From NCBI GenBank assembly GCA_017616165.1, contig JAFZYR010000003.1, positions 1-48,280 of the forward strand: a DNA stretch of 48,280 bases, read 5' to 3'. Position numbers and translations under genes: made by a program. The notes under the pieces are model-generated. The model did no database searches, was not told the DNA's origin, and saw only the letters and a list, made by a program, of their open reading frames with translations. Of this stretch, positions 1 to 8,580 are shown piece after piece. Each line of letters opens with the position of its first letter. Position 1 is the stretch's first letter. This stretch comes from Treponema sp. Lineage in GTDB: Bacteria; Spirochaetota; Spirochaetia; Treponematales; Treponemataceae.

Positions 1-1034
1 ACTCTTAACTCCAGAGCCTTCATCAACATATCTTCCATAAATGTACACCGTGCCGTTGCAGGCGTTCTGCAGAACAAGCTGTTCATATTGATCATCTGTG
101 ATATCTTTTGCCTTAGTTGCTACATTCTTATCATGAAAGATTTTGTCGGCGGCAAAGGATTCTGCATTGGCAATAGACAAAGCTGAATCTCTTGAAACAA
201 CAAGTGCTTTTTTTTCTGGAGGAGTTGTTTCTATTGTTGAAAGGAAATTCACAGTAAAAGCAGGATTTTTAATTGGCAAAAAGGAATCACCGGTTGCTAC
301 GACAATATCTGAACTGAATGCAACCTCAACCGATGCAACTCCAATATTATTGTCTGTCATATATTTTTTAAGCAAAAGACCGTTTTCTAAATCTGATTTT
401 GGAATAAAAGTCAGTTCTGTTTTGGCTTCATTAAATACAGGGGTTTCATAATAATCTGAATATGTTAATGTTTTTCCGTTACATTTGATTGAAACATTAC
501 TTGATTTGAACAAAGTCTGTTCTAAAGAAACATCCTCTGCTTCTACAGGCATATTAAATTTTACTTTGATTGGTGTATTTGCATATCCTGTACCTTCGGG
601 TTCCACGCTCACAATTGTCGGAATCTGAATACACTTTGCATGAATTAAAACATTTTCTTTGGGATTTGTGATTGTACATTTTGTTTCCGGTTTATCGGCA
701 GGAGTGAACTTCATTACGTCTGGGACAACTTCCCCAGAATCTTTATTGATTACTTCCCAGCAAACAAACTGCCAGTTTTCCTGTGGTGTAAAAATGAGCT
801 CAAAGGAATCTTTTTTCTTTCCAGTGATTTGTGTAAGGTTTAAATCTCCCGAACCTTTGTCTGCAACAATGTTATAGGTTATTGTTTTAGCATTTGCAAT
901 TTCTATTGCTTCATTAAGCTGCTTGCTTACATCTGAACCGCGCAAAAAGTTATCGCACGAAAAAAGGGCTAATGCGAGTAGCCCCCCCCTAACAAAAGTA
1001 TAGTATTTTTCAAGAATGTCAAACGGTTTTTCAC
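1..1034 (-). CDS. Lipoprotein with Ig-like region, partial, out of frame at a poly-G tract
   Basis: The gene is incomplete: it runs off the left edge. A GTG start at 1034 is preceded by AGGAG (1043-1047) with 8 nt spacing. It encodes a lipoprotein signal peptide, but a run of eight G on the coding strand (982-989) throws it out of frame and it ends at TAG (971-969) after 21 codons. With nine G the signal peptide would read through to the lipobox ALFSC and join a reading frame open to the window edge (about 320 residues seen). That frame has no ATG, GTG or TTG start with a ribosome binding site of its own. The distal part contains a stretch starting IVSVEPEGTGYANTPIKVKF, which resembles a bacterial Ig-like (SbsA-type) fold. 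Function unknown; probably surface-exposed. The tract could be a phase-variation switch or an assembly error. Confidence 0.7.
982..989 (-). repeat. Poly-G tract, (G)8 on coding strand, in lipoprotein signal peptide
   Basis: Eight consecutive G on the minus strand fall inside the hydrophobic part of the signal peptide. One more G restores a perfect lipoprotein signal (LLLLGGG followed by LLALALFSC). Slipped-strand mispairing at such tracts is an established way of switching surface genes, including poly-G tracts in Treponema pallidum. Confidence 0.75.
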
Positions 1035-1150
1035 TGTAGTTTCTCCTGAGAATATAATACTATAATTATAAAGCAATTATTGTAGAAAGTCACTTTTTTT
1101 TATGTACTTCAGCTCTTTATTTTTAACTCAAAACAGTTTATCCTATACTT

Positions 1151-2437
1151 ATGCAGAATTCATTCAAAGACCAAAGATGTGACGAAAACAATCCAAAGTG
1201 GGAGCAGGCCATAAAACGCGAGATTCCGATTTATGGGCGCAACAATGAAATACGCACGGAGTTTGAGCGCGACTATACTCGAATCCTTCACAGTGAGGCA
1301 TTTCGCCGCCTTAAGCATAAGACTCAGGTTTTTTATGCGCCGCACAACGACCATATCTGTACGCGCATGGAACATGTTATGCATGTGGCTTCGGTTGCAA
1401 CTACAATTTCAAAATATCTTGGGCTCAACGAACAGCTGGCAGGCGCCATTGCAATGGGACACGACATTGGGCATGCACCGTTCGGTCACCATGGCGAAGA
1501 CTGCCTCAACGGACTGCTCGAGCAGAAAGAAGGACACAACGCTCCAAAAAAATTCTGGCACGAGAGAAACAGTCTCTTTTTTGCAGACTATATAGAAACG
1601 CTGCAGGATCCAAACGGGATACAACAGCCGCTTAATCTTACCTATGCAGTACGCGACGGACTTATCTGCCACTGCGGAGAAATTGACCAGCAGGGAATAA
1701 AGCCACGCAACGAAGCAATAGACCTTTATTCAATGAAGCGCCCGGGACTTACACAGCCGTTTACCTGGGAAGGCTGCGTTGTAAAGATTGCAGATAAGAT
1801 TGCTTACCTTGGACGCGACATTGAAGATGCACGTGCCTACCACATAATTGATATGGCCTCTTACCGCCAGCTGCGCGAAATTGTAGGCTCTACGCTTGGC
1901 TTTGAAGGTAAGGGCTCTAAGGCTCTTAGAAGCGGCAAGGCTGTAAACACTACTACCCTTATAAACGACCTGATTGTAGACCTTTGCGAGCAGAGCAGCC
2001 CCGAAAAAGGACTTTGCTTTTCGGATGAATATTTTAAGTTTATTCTGGAGCTCAAGAAATTTAATTTTGCAAGCATCTATAACCACTGGAGACTCAAGGC
2101 CTTTGCAACGTATTCGTCGGACATCATCAAAACTATTTTTGAAACCCTCCAGCGTGTAAAGCCTTATGTAGAAAACGGCCGCGTTATTCAGGCTTTGCGC
2201 TACTGCCCTAAGCTAAGTGCTACCTTTGAAGACTGGCTCATAAAGCATGCAAACTACAGACCGTTCCTTATAGAAAAACACAGCTTTATAGATAAAAAAG
2301 CAACTCTGCGCTACAACACTCCGCAGATTTTTGACATTTACGATAACGAGTCTTACACCAAATGTGTAATTGAGTATATTTCGGGAATGACAGATCAGTT
2401 TGCAATAGAAGTGTACGAAGAAATTATTTCTTTCTAA
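1151..2437 (+). CDS. dgt: dGTPase-like deoxynucleoside triphosphate triphosphohydrolase
   Basis: This 428-residue HD-domain enzyme cleaves dNTPs to nucleoside plus tripolyphosphate and so adjusts cytoplasmic dNTP pools. The metal-binding residues are visible: H75 (EHVMHV) and the HD pair H104-D105 (GHDIGHAPFGH). The N-terminal FRRLKHKTQVF segment is also typical of the dGTPase-like family. The chosen ATG has no ribosome binding site, and -10-like bases end just upstream (TATCCT, 1139-1144), so it may be translated without a leader. The stop codon overlaps the stop of the convergent EAL gene by 4 nt. Substrate preference within the family cannot be told from sequence. Confidence 0.92.
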   Translation: MQNSFKDQRCDENNPKWEQAIKREIPIYGRNNEIRTEFERDYTRILHSEAFRRLKHKTQVFYAPHNDHICTRMEHVMHVASVATTISKYLGLNEQLAGAIAMGHDIGHAPFGHHGEDCLNGLLEQKEGHNAPKKFWHERNSLFFADYIETLQDPNGIQQPLNLTYAVRDGLICHCGEIDQQGIKPRNEAIDLYSMKRPGLTQPFTWEGCVVKIADKIAYLGRDIEDARAYHIIDMASYRQLREIVGSTLGFEGKGSKALRSGKAVNTTTLINDLIVDLCEQSSPEKGLCFSDEYFKFILELKKFNFASIYNHWRLKAFATYSSDIIKTIFETLQRVKPYVENGRVIQALRYCPKLSATFEDWLIKHANYRPFLIEKHSFIDKKATLRYNTPQIFDIYDNESYTKCVIEYISGMTDQFAIEVYEEIISF

Positions 2438-4353
2438 TGTTTGCGCTTTAAAAGTTCAACACATTCATCTGGCGGCAGCGGACGGCTGTATAAAAATCCC
2501 TGAATGTAATCTACACCGGCACGCTCTACCAGCTTATTCTGAAGATTTGTTTCTACACCTTCTACCAGAATATTAAAGCCAACACCCTTAAACGTACTTA
2601 CAAGATCAAAGAAAAGACTTACTCCCTTATTACCCTCTTCCATTGCAAGAACAAGAGAACGGTCCATTTTGATTGTAGAGAACGGCAGAGAAATTACGTT
2701 TGTAAGATTTGAATAACCGGTTCCAAAGTCATCAAGGTAGAACTTAACACCGGCCTGTGTAAGCGCCAGCATGTTTTTCATAACAAGGTCGTAGTTGTCT
2801 ATAAAAATACTTTCGGTAATTTCCATGATGATGTTTGAAGGCGACAGACCAAATCTATTTATAGTATTAAGCACGTTGTCTACAATCTTTGGGTTCATCA
2901 TCTGGTAGGCAGAAAAGTTTATGGAAACTGCATTTACTGTGTCGCGGTTTTCGGAAAGGAACTTGCACACCTTTTCAAAGGCAACAAAGCCAAGCATTTC
3001 TATAAGACCGCGGTTTTCGGCAACCTGAACAAATTCCTGCGGCGGAATATTTCCAAGCTCGGTATCACGCAGACGAGAAAGTGCTTCCATGTATTCAAAC
3101 TTTTTATTTTCAATAGAATAGATTGGCTGGAACCATACCTGAAACTGATTTGATTCCAGTGTAAGCTCGCGGCGCAGAATCTTATAAATATAGCGCTTGC
3201 GTTCCCTGTCCATAAAGATGGATTCATCACACACCTGCAGCTTTTTGAGCTGAGCTATTTTTGCACGCACAAGCATGTTGTTAATCAAATCCATCATAGA
3301 ATCAAATTCATTTTCGTCCTTTGAAAAATCTATGGCGGCAGAATAAGATTCAATCGGAATTGGAATTACAGAGTTTATATCAGAGCTAAGCTTTTCTATG
3401 TCGGCAGCAATGAGCTCGGCCTTGTGCTTTACTTCATCAATTGTTTTACCAATGGCGGCAATTCGGTTGATAGAAAGAATAAAGCCATTGCGCGGATAGT
3501 AGTTCATAAAGATTTTGCCAAGATGAAGGAACATCTGGTTAAACTCAGAAACATCAAGGCTGGACTGAATCATTGTAATGTTATCAATTGTCATTACAAA
3601 AAGAACTCCACCGGTACGCTGAGACACAATTCGTTTTCTGAGTCGGCTTTCGTTCATAAGTCCGGTGGCAAGATTTACTTCCATTGTGTAAGACTGAATT
3701 GTAAGGTAGGCAAACAAAACAGAGGTAAAGGATGCAACGCCTGTCAAAAGGATGCGCGGATAAATAAACTGAACTGCAACAAAGCTAAGCGAAATAAACG
3801 GATAAAGCATGAATACCCAAAATATTCGCCGTGAAATATACTTGCGCTGTATTAAAACCATTATGACAATTGAAAAGCCGTAGGCCGCAGATAAAATGTA
3901 GGTAATGTATTTGAAGGGTCCGCGTGTATAGCCTGCAACCTCATCGTAGTAGAAAATCCAGCCGGTCTTTATGTTTACAAGCACCACTATCATGTAGATA
4001 ACCTGAACAATTCCGCCGATTGAATAAAAAATTGTTTTGCGTTTTGGATGCTGAAAAGCCATATCGCAAACATACGCAGACATAACAAAAGGACAGATTA
4101 ACAGTACAAGAAAATAAAGTGTTGTTGAGAAAACACAAATTCCTATTGTTTGAGGACTAAAGTTTGCAATGCATTTTACAGAAAAAATATTGAAAAGGGA
4201 TGCAAGTAATGTGGAACCCGCTGCATATAAAAACATACGTTGGCGCTTGTCATACAAGGCATACGACAGCATGGTATTTATGCAGATGAGGAATGAACCC
4301 CAGCAAGAAATGAATTCACCAATGATGAAGTAATCTGAAAAACCGAATTCCAT
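2434..4353 (-). CDS. Membrane-bound EAL-domain c-di-GMP phosphodiesterase with degenerate GGDEF
   Basis: This 639-residue protein has about seven predicted membrane helices in residues 1-222, a cyclase-like region at about 228-370 and an EAL domain at about 398-635. The EAL domain keeps the catalytic set: EAL at 423-425, N479, E511 (EITES), the DDFGTGYSNL loop at 541-550, K562 and E598 (VEGVET). It should therefore hydrolyse c-di-GMP. The middle region begins like a GGDEF domain (LATGLMNESRL) but has no GGDEF signature, so it is probably regulatory. There is no Shine-Dalgarno; a TATAAT box lies 7 nt before ATG. It converges on dgt with overlapping stop codons. Confidence 0.9.
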   Translation of the reverse strand: MEFGFSDYFIIGEFISCWGSFLICINTMLSYALYDKRQRMFLYAAGSTLLASLFNIFSVKCIANFSPQTIGICVFSTTLYFLVLLICPFVMSAYVCDMAFQHPKRKTIFYSIGGIVQVIYMIVVLVNIKTGWIFYYDEVAGYTRGPFKYITYILSAAYGFSIVIMVLIQRKYISRRIFWVFMLYPFISLSFVAVQFIYPRILLTGVASFTSVLFAYLTIQSYTMEVNLATGLMNESRLRKRIVSQRTGGVLFVMTIDNITMIQSSLDVSEFNQMFLHLGKIFMNYYPRNGFILSINRIAAIGKTIDEVKHKAELIAADIEKLSSDINSVIPIPIESYSAAIDFSKDENEFDSMMDLINNMLVRAKIAQLKKLQVCDESIFMDRERKRYIYKILRRELTLESNQFQVWFQPIYSIENKKFEYMEALSRLRDTELGNIPPQEFVQVAENRGLIEMLGFVAFEKVCKFLSENRDTVNAVSINFSAYQMMNPKIVDNVLNTINRFGLSPSNIIMEITESIFIDNYDLVMKNMLALTQAGVKFYLDDFGTGYSNLTNVISLPFSTIKMDRSLVLAMEEGNKGVSLFFDLVSTFKGVGFNILVEGVETNLQNKLVERAGVDYIQGFLYSRPLPPDECVELLKRKH

Positions 4354-4360
4354 TTAATAT

Positions 4361-4388
4361 ATTATATCACTAAATAAAAATTTAGCAA
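4361..4388 (-). promoter_or_regulatory. Promoter of the EAL gene, apparently leaderless
   Basis: On the minus strand TTGCTA (4388-4383) and TATAAT (4366-4361) are separated by 16 bp. ATG begins 7 nt downstream of the -10 box, where transcription would be expected to start, and no Shine-Dalgarno precedes it. Confidence 0.55.
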
Positions 4389-4404
4389 AATATTCTTGAA
4401 CCCC

Positions 4405-4473
4405 CGTCATTGCGAGCGAAGCGTGGCAATCTATTATGTGTATTGCCGCGTCGCTGCGCTCCTCGCAATGACG
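4405..4473. repeat. REP-like palindromic repeat pair
   Basis: Inverted copies of GTCATTGCGAGCGAAGC...GGCAATC and ATTGCCGCG...CTCGCAATGACG face each other between the EAL gene start and the ACT-domain gene end. The same element recurs at eight other places in this window. Confidence 0.85.
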
Positions 4474-4475
4474 TT

Positions 4476-4503
4476 GGGGTCCCTGAGGCTCTCGAAGGGC
4501 CCT
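4476..4503. repeat. Second short interspersed repeat (28 bp), copy 1
   Basis: It has the core GTCCCTGAGGCTCTCGAAGG, imperfectly palindromic. A 28-bp exact inverted copy lies inside the COG0523 GTPase gene at 26886-26913. Its last base is the last base of the ACT-domain stop codon. Confidence 0.85.
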
Positions 4504-4772
4504 TACACTCTATGCATAGCGCTAAACACCTTTTCTGCCATAATATTAATTTCTACACCCATTTCTTCGGCAATGTTTGAAAGTGATTTACGCAGAGAGT
4601 CAATGTCTATATCTGCCTTGGCCATGTCTACCATCATCATCATTACAAAATTGCCGCTCAAAATTGTCTGAGTAATATCTGCAATGTTTATAGAATGCTC
4701 CGACAAAAATGCCGAAACCTTTGCAATGATTCCTACTTTATCTGATCCTACTACAGTGATAATTGCGTTCAT
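4503..4772 (-). CDS. ACT domain protein (UPF0237-like)
   Basis: An 89-residue single ACT domain, beginning MNAIITVVGSDKVGIIAKVS, of the UPF0237 type related to glycine-cleavage regulators. Such proteins are assumed to bind small ligands, often amino acids, and act as regulators; the ligand is not known here. The start is supported by GGAGG just upstream (4780-4784). It lies between repeat clusters, downstream of argF in the same direction, and could be cotranscribed with it. Confidence 0.85.
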   Translation of the reverse strand: MNAIITVVGSDKVGIIAKVSAFLSEHSINIADITQTILSGNFVMMMMVDMAKADIDIDSLRKSLSNIAEEMGVEINIMAEKVFSAMHRV

Positions 4773-4790
4773 ATGTATTCCTCCAGATAA

Positions 4791-4880
4791 TGGATTGCTT
4801 CGCCTGCGGCTCGCAATGACGTTGCTTTATTGCTCGCAATGACGCGTCATTGCGAGGAGCGTAGCGACGTGGCAATCCAC
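4791..4880. repeat. REP-like palindromic repeat cluster
   Basis: Three units of the TCGCAATGACG / CGTCATTGCGAGGAGCG family fill the gap between argF and the ACT gene. The last unit ends directly at the argF stop codon. Confidence 0.85.
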
Positions 4881-5873
4881 TTAAAAATTATTCCCCAATG
4901 TTGCAGCGATAACTGCCTTGATTGTATGCATTCTGTTTTCGGCTTCGTCAAATACAACGGACTGGGCACTTTCAAAAACGTCGTCGGTAACCTCCATTGC
5001 TGTAAGGCCATACTTTTGATGAATCTCTTCGCCAATTTTTGTCTTGCAGTCGTGGAAGGATGGCAGGTCGTGCATAAAGATTGCAGTTGGCTTTGCCTTG
5101 GCCATAACGTCCTTGTTTACCTGATAAGCTTTAAGGTCTGCAATGCGTTCTGCCCAGATTGAATCCGGCTCACCCATGCTAACCCAAACGTCTGTATAAA
5201 TGATATCTGCTCCGCTGGCAGCCTTGTCTATGTCTTCTTCCAAGGTGATTGAACCACCGCTTGCATCGCACCACTTCTGGCATTCGTCCACAAGCTCTTT
5301 TTTTGGAAAATACTTTGATGGTGCACAAAGCACAAGATCCAGGCCAAGCTTAGAGCATACAATGCAAAGAGAATTACCGATGTTGTAGCGTGCGTCTCCA
5401 AAATAAACAAGCTTAAGACCTTTGAGCTTTCCAAAATGCTCGCGGATTGTAAGCATGTCTGCAAGCATCTGAGTCGGATGATATTCGTTTGTAAGACCGT
5501 TCCATACAACAACGCCTGAATATTTGGCAAGGTCTTCTACTATTGTCTGCTCGTAGCCGCGGTATTCAATTCCTTCAAACATGCGTCCAAGAACGCGGGC
5601 TGTATCGGCAATGCTTTCTTTTTTACCAATCTGGCTGCCCTCTGCAAGATAAGTTGTGCATATTCCAAGATCGTGAGCCGCAACTTCAAAGGCACAGCGG
5701 GTACGGGTACTAGTCTTTTCAAAAATAAGGGCAATATTTTTTCCGCGATGAATGTCCACCGGAATACCACGCTTTTTCTTTGCCTTAAGGTCGGCAGCAA
5801 GGTCCAGCAGCCCCAGAATTTCGTCGGGAGTAAAATCCTTGAGAGTTAAAAAATTTCTTCCTTTTAAATCCAT
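4881..5873 (-). CDS. argF: Ornithine carbamoyltransferase-like protein
   Basis: A 330-residue aspartate/ornithine carbamoyltransferase-fold enzyme. It would join carbamoyl phosphate and ornithine to citrulline (arginine synthesis), or work in reverse in the deiminase pathway. The carbamoyl-phosphate loop STRTR (about 55-59), the HPTQ motif and the ornithine-type DVWVSMGE loop are present. The usual HCLP motif reads HDLP, with D269 in place of the ornithine-contacting Cys; a Cys follows five residues later. The start is the ATG after TTGGAG rather than the upstream TTG. A separate argA gene lies at 30005, but no other arginine genes are nearby. The family assignment is firm; the exact substrate is slightly open. 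Confidence 0.85.
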   Translation of the reverse strand: MDLKGRNFLTLKDFTPDEILGLLDLAADLKAKKKRGIPVDIHRGKNIALIFEKTSTRTRCAFEVAAHDLGICTTYLAEGSQIGKKESIADTARVLGRMFEGIEYRGYEQTIVEDLAKYSGVVVWNGLTNEYHPTQMLADMLTIREHFGKLKGLKLVYFGDARYNIGNSLCIVCSKLGLDLVLCAPSKYFPKKELVDECQKWCDASGGSITLEEDIDKAASGADIIYTDVWVSMGEPDSIWAERIADLKAYQVNKDVMAKAKPTAIFMHDLPSFHDCKTKIGEEIHQKYGLTAMEVTDDVFESAQSVVFDEAENRMHTIKAVIAATLGNNF

Positions 5874-5948
5874 ATAAGTCTCCAACTTTTAGTAAGAAAG
5901 AATAATTATAACAGAAAATGAGATTATAGAGAAGTAGGAATTGTAATA

Positions 5949-6047
5949 CGTGGATTGCCACGTCGCTACGCTCCTCGCAATGACCGTCATTGCGAGCGCA
6001 GCGACGTGACAAGGACCGTCATTGCGAGCGCAGCGCGGCAATCCACA
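5949..6047. repeat. REP-like palindromic repeat cluster
   Basis: One inverted and two direct units of GTCATTGCGAGCGCAGCG type occupy most of the 269-bp gap between topoisomerase and argF. They end in GGCAATCCAC. Confidence 0.85.
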
Positions 6048-6097
6048 CTTTTCTAGGCCGCTCGATAAATCTCGCGAGCCATTTTCTCGTAAACGCT

Positions 6098-6127
6098 AAA
6101 TGACAGTCCCGATGGACTGTCATTTTT
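6098..6127 (-). terminator. Hairpin downstream of the topoisomerase gene
   Basis: A perfect 12-bp stem (AAATGACAGTCC / GGACTGTCATTT) with a CGAT loop, flanked by an outer AAACGC...GCGTTT inverted repeat. It lies 16 bp after the topoisomerase stop codon. The U-run on the minus strand is short, so it may act as a terminator or only protect the mRNA end. Confidence 0.55.
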
Positions 6128-6142
6128 AACGCGTTTGCTATA

Positions 6143-8290
6143 TTAGGCATCAATTTCCTTAGAAAGATGATGCACAATAAAGTCTCTGCGTTCCGGGGTG
6201 TTTTTGCCCATGTAGAACTTAAGCACCTCCGGTACATTCTTGAGCGCCTGGATGGTAACCGGTGTAAGGTGCATGCCCTTATCTTCACTTTCGCCTTCCT
6301 TGCGCGGGAATATAAACTGACCGAATTCACTCGGGTTAATTTCTCCAAGTCCCTTAAAGCGTGTTACCTCTGCCGAAGAGCCCATCTTTTCAAGCTCCTT
6401 GTCGCGGCTTTCTTCGGTGTAGCAGTAAACAGTCTTGCTCTTATTGCGTACACGGAAGAGCGGAGTTTCCAGAATGTAAACATGCCCCGTAAGCACAAGC
6501 TCTTCAAAATAAAGCAGAAGATATGTCATTACAAGATTACGGATATGGTAACCGTCGTTATCGGCATCGGTTGCAATAATAATTTTATTGTAGCGCAGGC
6601 CCTCAATATCCTTTTGAACACCAAGACTAAAGGTAAGGTTTTTAAGCTCCTCGTTTTCAAACAGCGCAGACTTTTTGCGTCCGTACATATTTTCAGGCTT
6701 ACCCTTGAGCGAAAAAATTGCCTGATAAGAAACGTCGCGGCTTCCTACCATGGAACCGGTAGCCGAATCACCCTCAGTAATGAAAATCATACTGTTGGCG
6801 CCCTTTTCTCCGTCCTGCAGGTGGTAGCGGCAATCCTTAAGCTTTTTAATTTTGAGCATTACCGATTTTTCGGCTTCGCGAATCTGTTTTTCGGTTACGC
6901 TGTTAATTTCGTTGCGTGCCTTCTGGTTTTTAATGATTTTATCTTCAAGACTTCCAGCAACATCAGGATTATGACGCAGCCAGTCATCAATAGCAAGCTG
7001 AACTTCCTTAATGATTGGAGCCCTGATTTCTACGTTACCAAGCTTGTTCTTTGTCTGGCTTGTAAACATAGGATTATCAAGACCAACCTTGAGCGCACAG
7101 ATTAAACCGCCGCAAACATCCTTTTCGTCATATTCCTTTTTGAAAAAGCTGTTTACACCCTTTGTAAAACCATCCAGGAAGGAAGTAACGTGTGTACCAC
7201 CATCCTCTGTACTCTGGCCGTTTACAAAAGAATAAACATATTTATCGAGGCTGTTTGTATGAGTCAAAACAAACTGAAGGTTTTCTCCCTGATAGCTGAA
7301 CATATTATAAAGCGGCTTGCTGGAGGTACCCATTTCATTTACAAGAAGATCCTGAATACCGTTTTTGCTCATATAGTCCGTACCGTTGCAGTTGAGGGTA
7401 AGACCGGGGTTCAGGTAAGCATAGTTCCAGAGGCGCTTTTCTACATATTCCATGTTATAGGCATACTTACCGAAAATCTCCGGATCAGGCTCAAATTCAA
7501 GATAGGTTCCGTTGTGAGCCCCTTCCTTTGCCTTGCCTATTTTTGAAGAAATCTTTTCACCGCGCTTGTACTCTACAACAGCCATTTTGCCGTCGCGTAC
7601 CGAAGCAGCCTTAAAATAAACTGAAAGTGCGTTGGTAGCCTTAATACCAACACCGTTCATACCAATGGCCTGCTTAAAAACAGAGTCGTTATATTTAGCA
7701 CCGGTGTTTACGTTAGAAACACAGTCTTCAAGCTTTCCAAGAGGAATACCGCGTCCATAGTCACGGATAATTACACGGCCGTCTTTAATGCTGATATTAA
7801 CTCTTTTTCCGTAGCCCTGTGAAAATTCATCGATTGAGTTATCAATACCTTCCTTGAGCAGAATATAAATACCGTCGTTTTCGTTAGAACCGTCTCCAAG
7901 CGAACCAATGTACATACCAGGTCGCAGACGGATATGCTCAAGGCCTTCCAGATGCTGAATAGAATCTTCATCATAAACACCCTTTTTTGGTGCCGGCTTT
8001 GGAGCTGCCTTTGCCGGAGCCTTTGCCGCAACAGCCGCAGGTTTAGCAGGAGCTTTTGCTGCCGGTTTTGCAGGAGTCTTTGCTGCAGGTTTAGCTGCTG
8101 TCTTTGCTGCACCAGCCTTTGCAGTTGTAGTTTTTGCAGCCGCAGTCTTTCCGGCAGGTTTTGCCGTAGCCTTAGAAGCAGAAGCCTTTGCCGCTGCAGA
8201 TTTAGCCTCAGCAGCCTTAGCCAGAGCCTCTGCCCTAGCCGCAAAAGATGAAGTCTTAGTAACAGTTGTCTTAGATTTTGAATCAGCCAT
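6143..8290 (-). CDS. parE: Type IIA DNA topoisomerase subunit B (ParE/GyrB family) with lysine/alanine-rich N-terminal tail
   Basis: A 715-residue ATPase subunit. After a low-complexity Ala/Lys/Pro-rich tail (1-104), the GHKL ATPase domain starts at YDEDSIQHLEGLEHIRLRPG, with the Bergerat Asn in the EGIDNSIDE helix. The TOPRIM domain has EGDSATGS and DADNDGYHIRNL (DxDxDG kept). The C-terminal TRFKGLGEINPSEF motif is typical of ParE/GyrB. The start at 8290 (MADSKSK) is preferred because a GGTGG-like site precedes it; the upstream ATG at 8356 abuts a terminator hairpin. No partner A subunit is in the window, so ParE versus a second GyrB cannot be decided firmly. The tail resembles histone H1 or bacterial AlgP/Hc1 repeats and may bind DNA. 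Confidence 0.88.
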   Translation of the reverse strand: MADSKSKTTVTKTSSFAARAEALAKAAEAKSAAAKASASKATAKPAGKTAAAKTTTAKAGAAKTAAKPAAKTPAKPAAKAPAKPAAVAAKAPAKAAPKPAPKKGVYDEDSIQHLEGLEHIRLRPGMYIGSLGDGSNENDGIYILLKEGIDNSIDEFSQGYGKRVNISIKDGRVIIRDYGRGIPLGKLEDCVSNVNTGAKYNDSVFKQAIGMNGVGIKATNALSVYFKAASVRDGKMAVVEYKRGEKISSKIGKAKEGAHNGTYLEFEPDPEIFGKYAYNMEYVEKRLWNYAYLNPGLTLNCNGTDYMSKNGIQDLLVNEMGTSSKPLYNMFSYQGENLQFVLTHTNSLDKYVYSFVNGQSTEDGGTHVTSFLDGFTKGVNSFFKKEYDEKDVCGGLICALKVGLDNPMFTSQTKNKLGNVEIRAPIIKEVQLAIDDWLRHNPDVAGSLEDKIIKNQKARNEINSVTEKQIREAEKSVMLKIKKLKDCRYHLQDGEKGANSMIFITEGDSATGSMVGSRDVSYQAIFSLKGKPENMYGRKKSALFENEELKNLTFSLGVQKDIEGLRYNKIIIATDADNDGYHIRNLVMTYLLLYFEELVLTGHVYILETPLFRVRNKSKTVYCYTEESRDKELEKMGSSAEVTRFKGLGEINPSEFGQFIFPRKEGESEDKGMHLTPVTIQALKNVPEVLKFYMGKNTPERRDFIVHHLSKEIDA

Positions 8291-8360
8291 TTTTTTCCAC
8301 CCAATTAATATTATAGAAGAATTTTTAAATTCCCGCAACCTTTTTGGCCCGGACATAAAA

Positions 8361-8398
8361 AAAAGACTGCCGGAAAAGGAGGAAATCGGCAGTCTTTT
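8361..8398 (-). terminator. Strong terminator-like hairpin in the topoisomerase leader
   Basis: A perfect 12-bp stem (AAAAGACTGCCG / CGGCAGTCTTTT) with a 14-nt loop, followed on the minus strand by a run of T. It lies about 70 nt upstream of the topoisomerase start, with no minus-strand gene upstream of it. It could be an attenuator of the topoisomerase gene, or end antisense transcripts. Confidence 0.6.
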
Positions 8399-8534
8399 TG
8401 GTTGCTCGTAAATATGTAATTATCACATCGAATCTATATATATAACCACAACGTAACAAAAGGGTTACAAAAAAAGTACGCCGACGCCGAATAAAAAAAT
8501 TATAATATTTTGTTATATTTACTCCGCACCCCCC

Positions 8535-8572
8535 TCCTCCCCTCAAAAAAAGTTTTTCGAAAAAAGGGAGGA
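8535..8572 (+). promoter_or_regulatory. Leader hairpin that can mask the porin 1 ribosome binding site
   Basis: TCCTCCC (8535-8541) is complementary to the Shine-Dalgarno GGGAGGA (8566-8572). An inner palindrome TTTTTCGAAAAA (8553-8564) would bring the two arms together. A C6 run lies just upstream. ATG is at 8581. Confidence 0.55.
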
Positions 8573-8580
8573 TTTTTTAA

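Noticed and set aside
143..877. Two plus-strand ORFs at the left end
   Set aside because: They are shadows of the minus-strand lipoprotein frame, which is continuous and has a lipobox.
4830..5162. ORFs reading through the REP-like repeats
   Set aside because: The repeats are open in several frames because of their composition; the products have no conserved features.
6167..7105. Long plus-strand ORF opposite the topoisomerase gene
   Set aside because: It is antisense to conserved ATPase and TOPRIM motifs, has no ribosome binding site and a biased composition.
7771..8304. Leu/Arg/Gln-rich ORF and its antisense Cys/Ser/Arg-rich partner
   Set aside because: Both are other-frame readings of the Ala/Lys codon repeats in the topoisomerase tail.
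8291..8356. Longer topoisomerase N-terminus starting MSGPKRL
   Set aside because: The start codon abuts a terminator hairpin and has no ribosome binding site; MADSKSK at 8290 fits better.
8291..8580. Invertible promoter (fim-like) in front of porin 1
   Set aside because: No long inverted repeats flank the region; only local hairpins are present.
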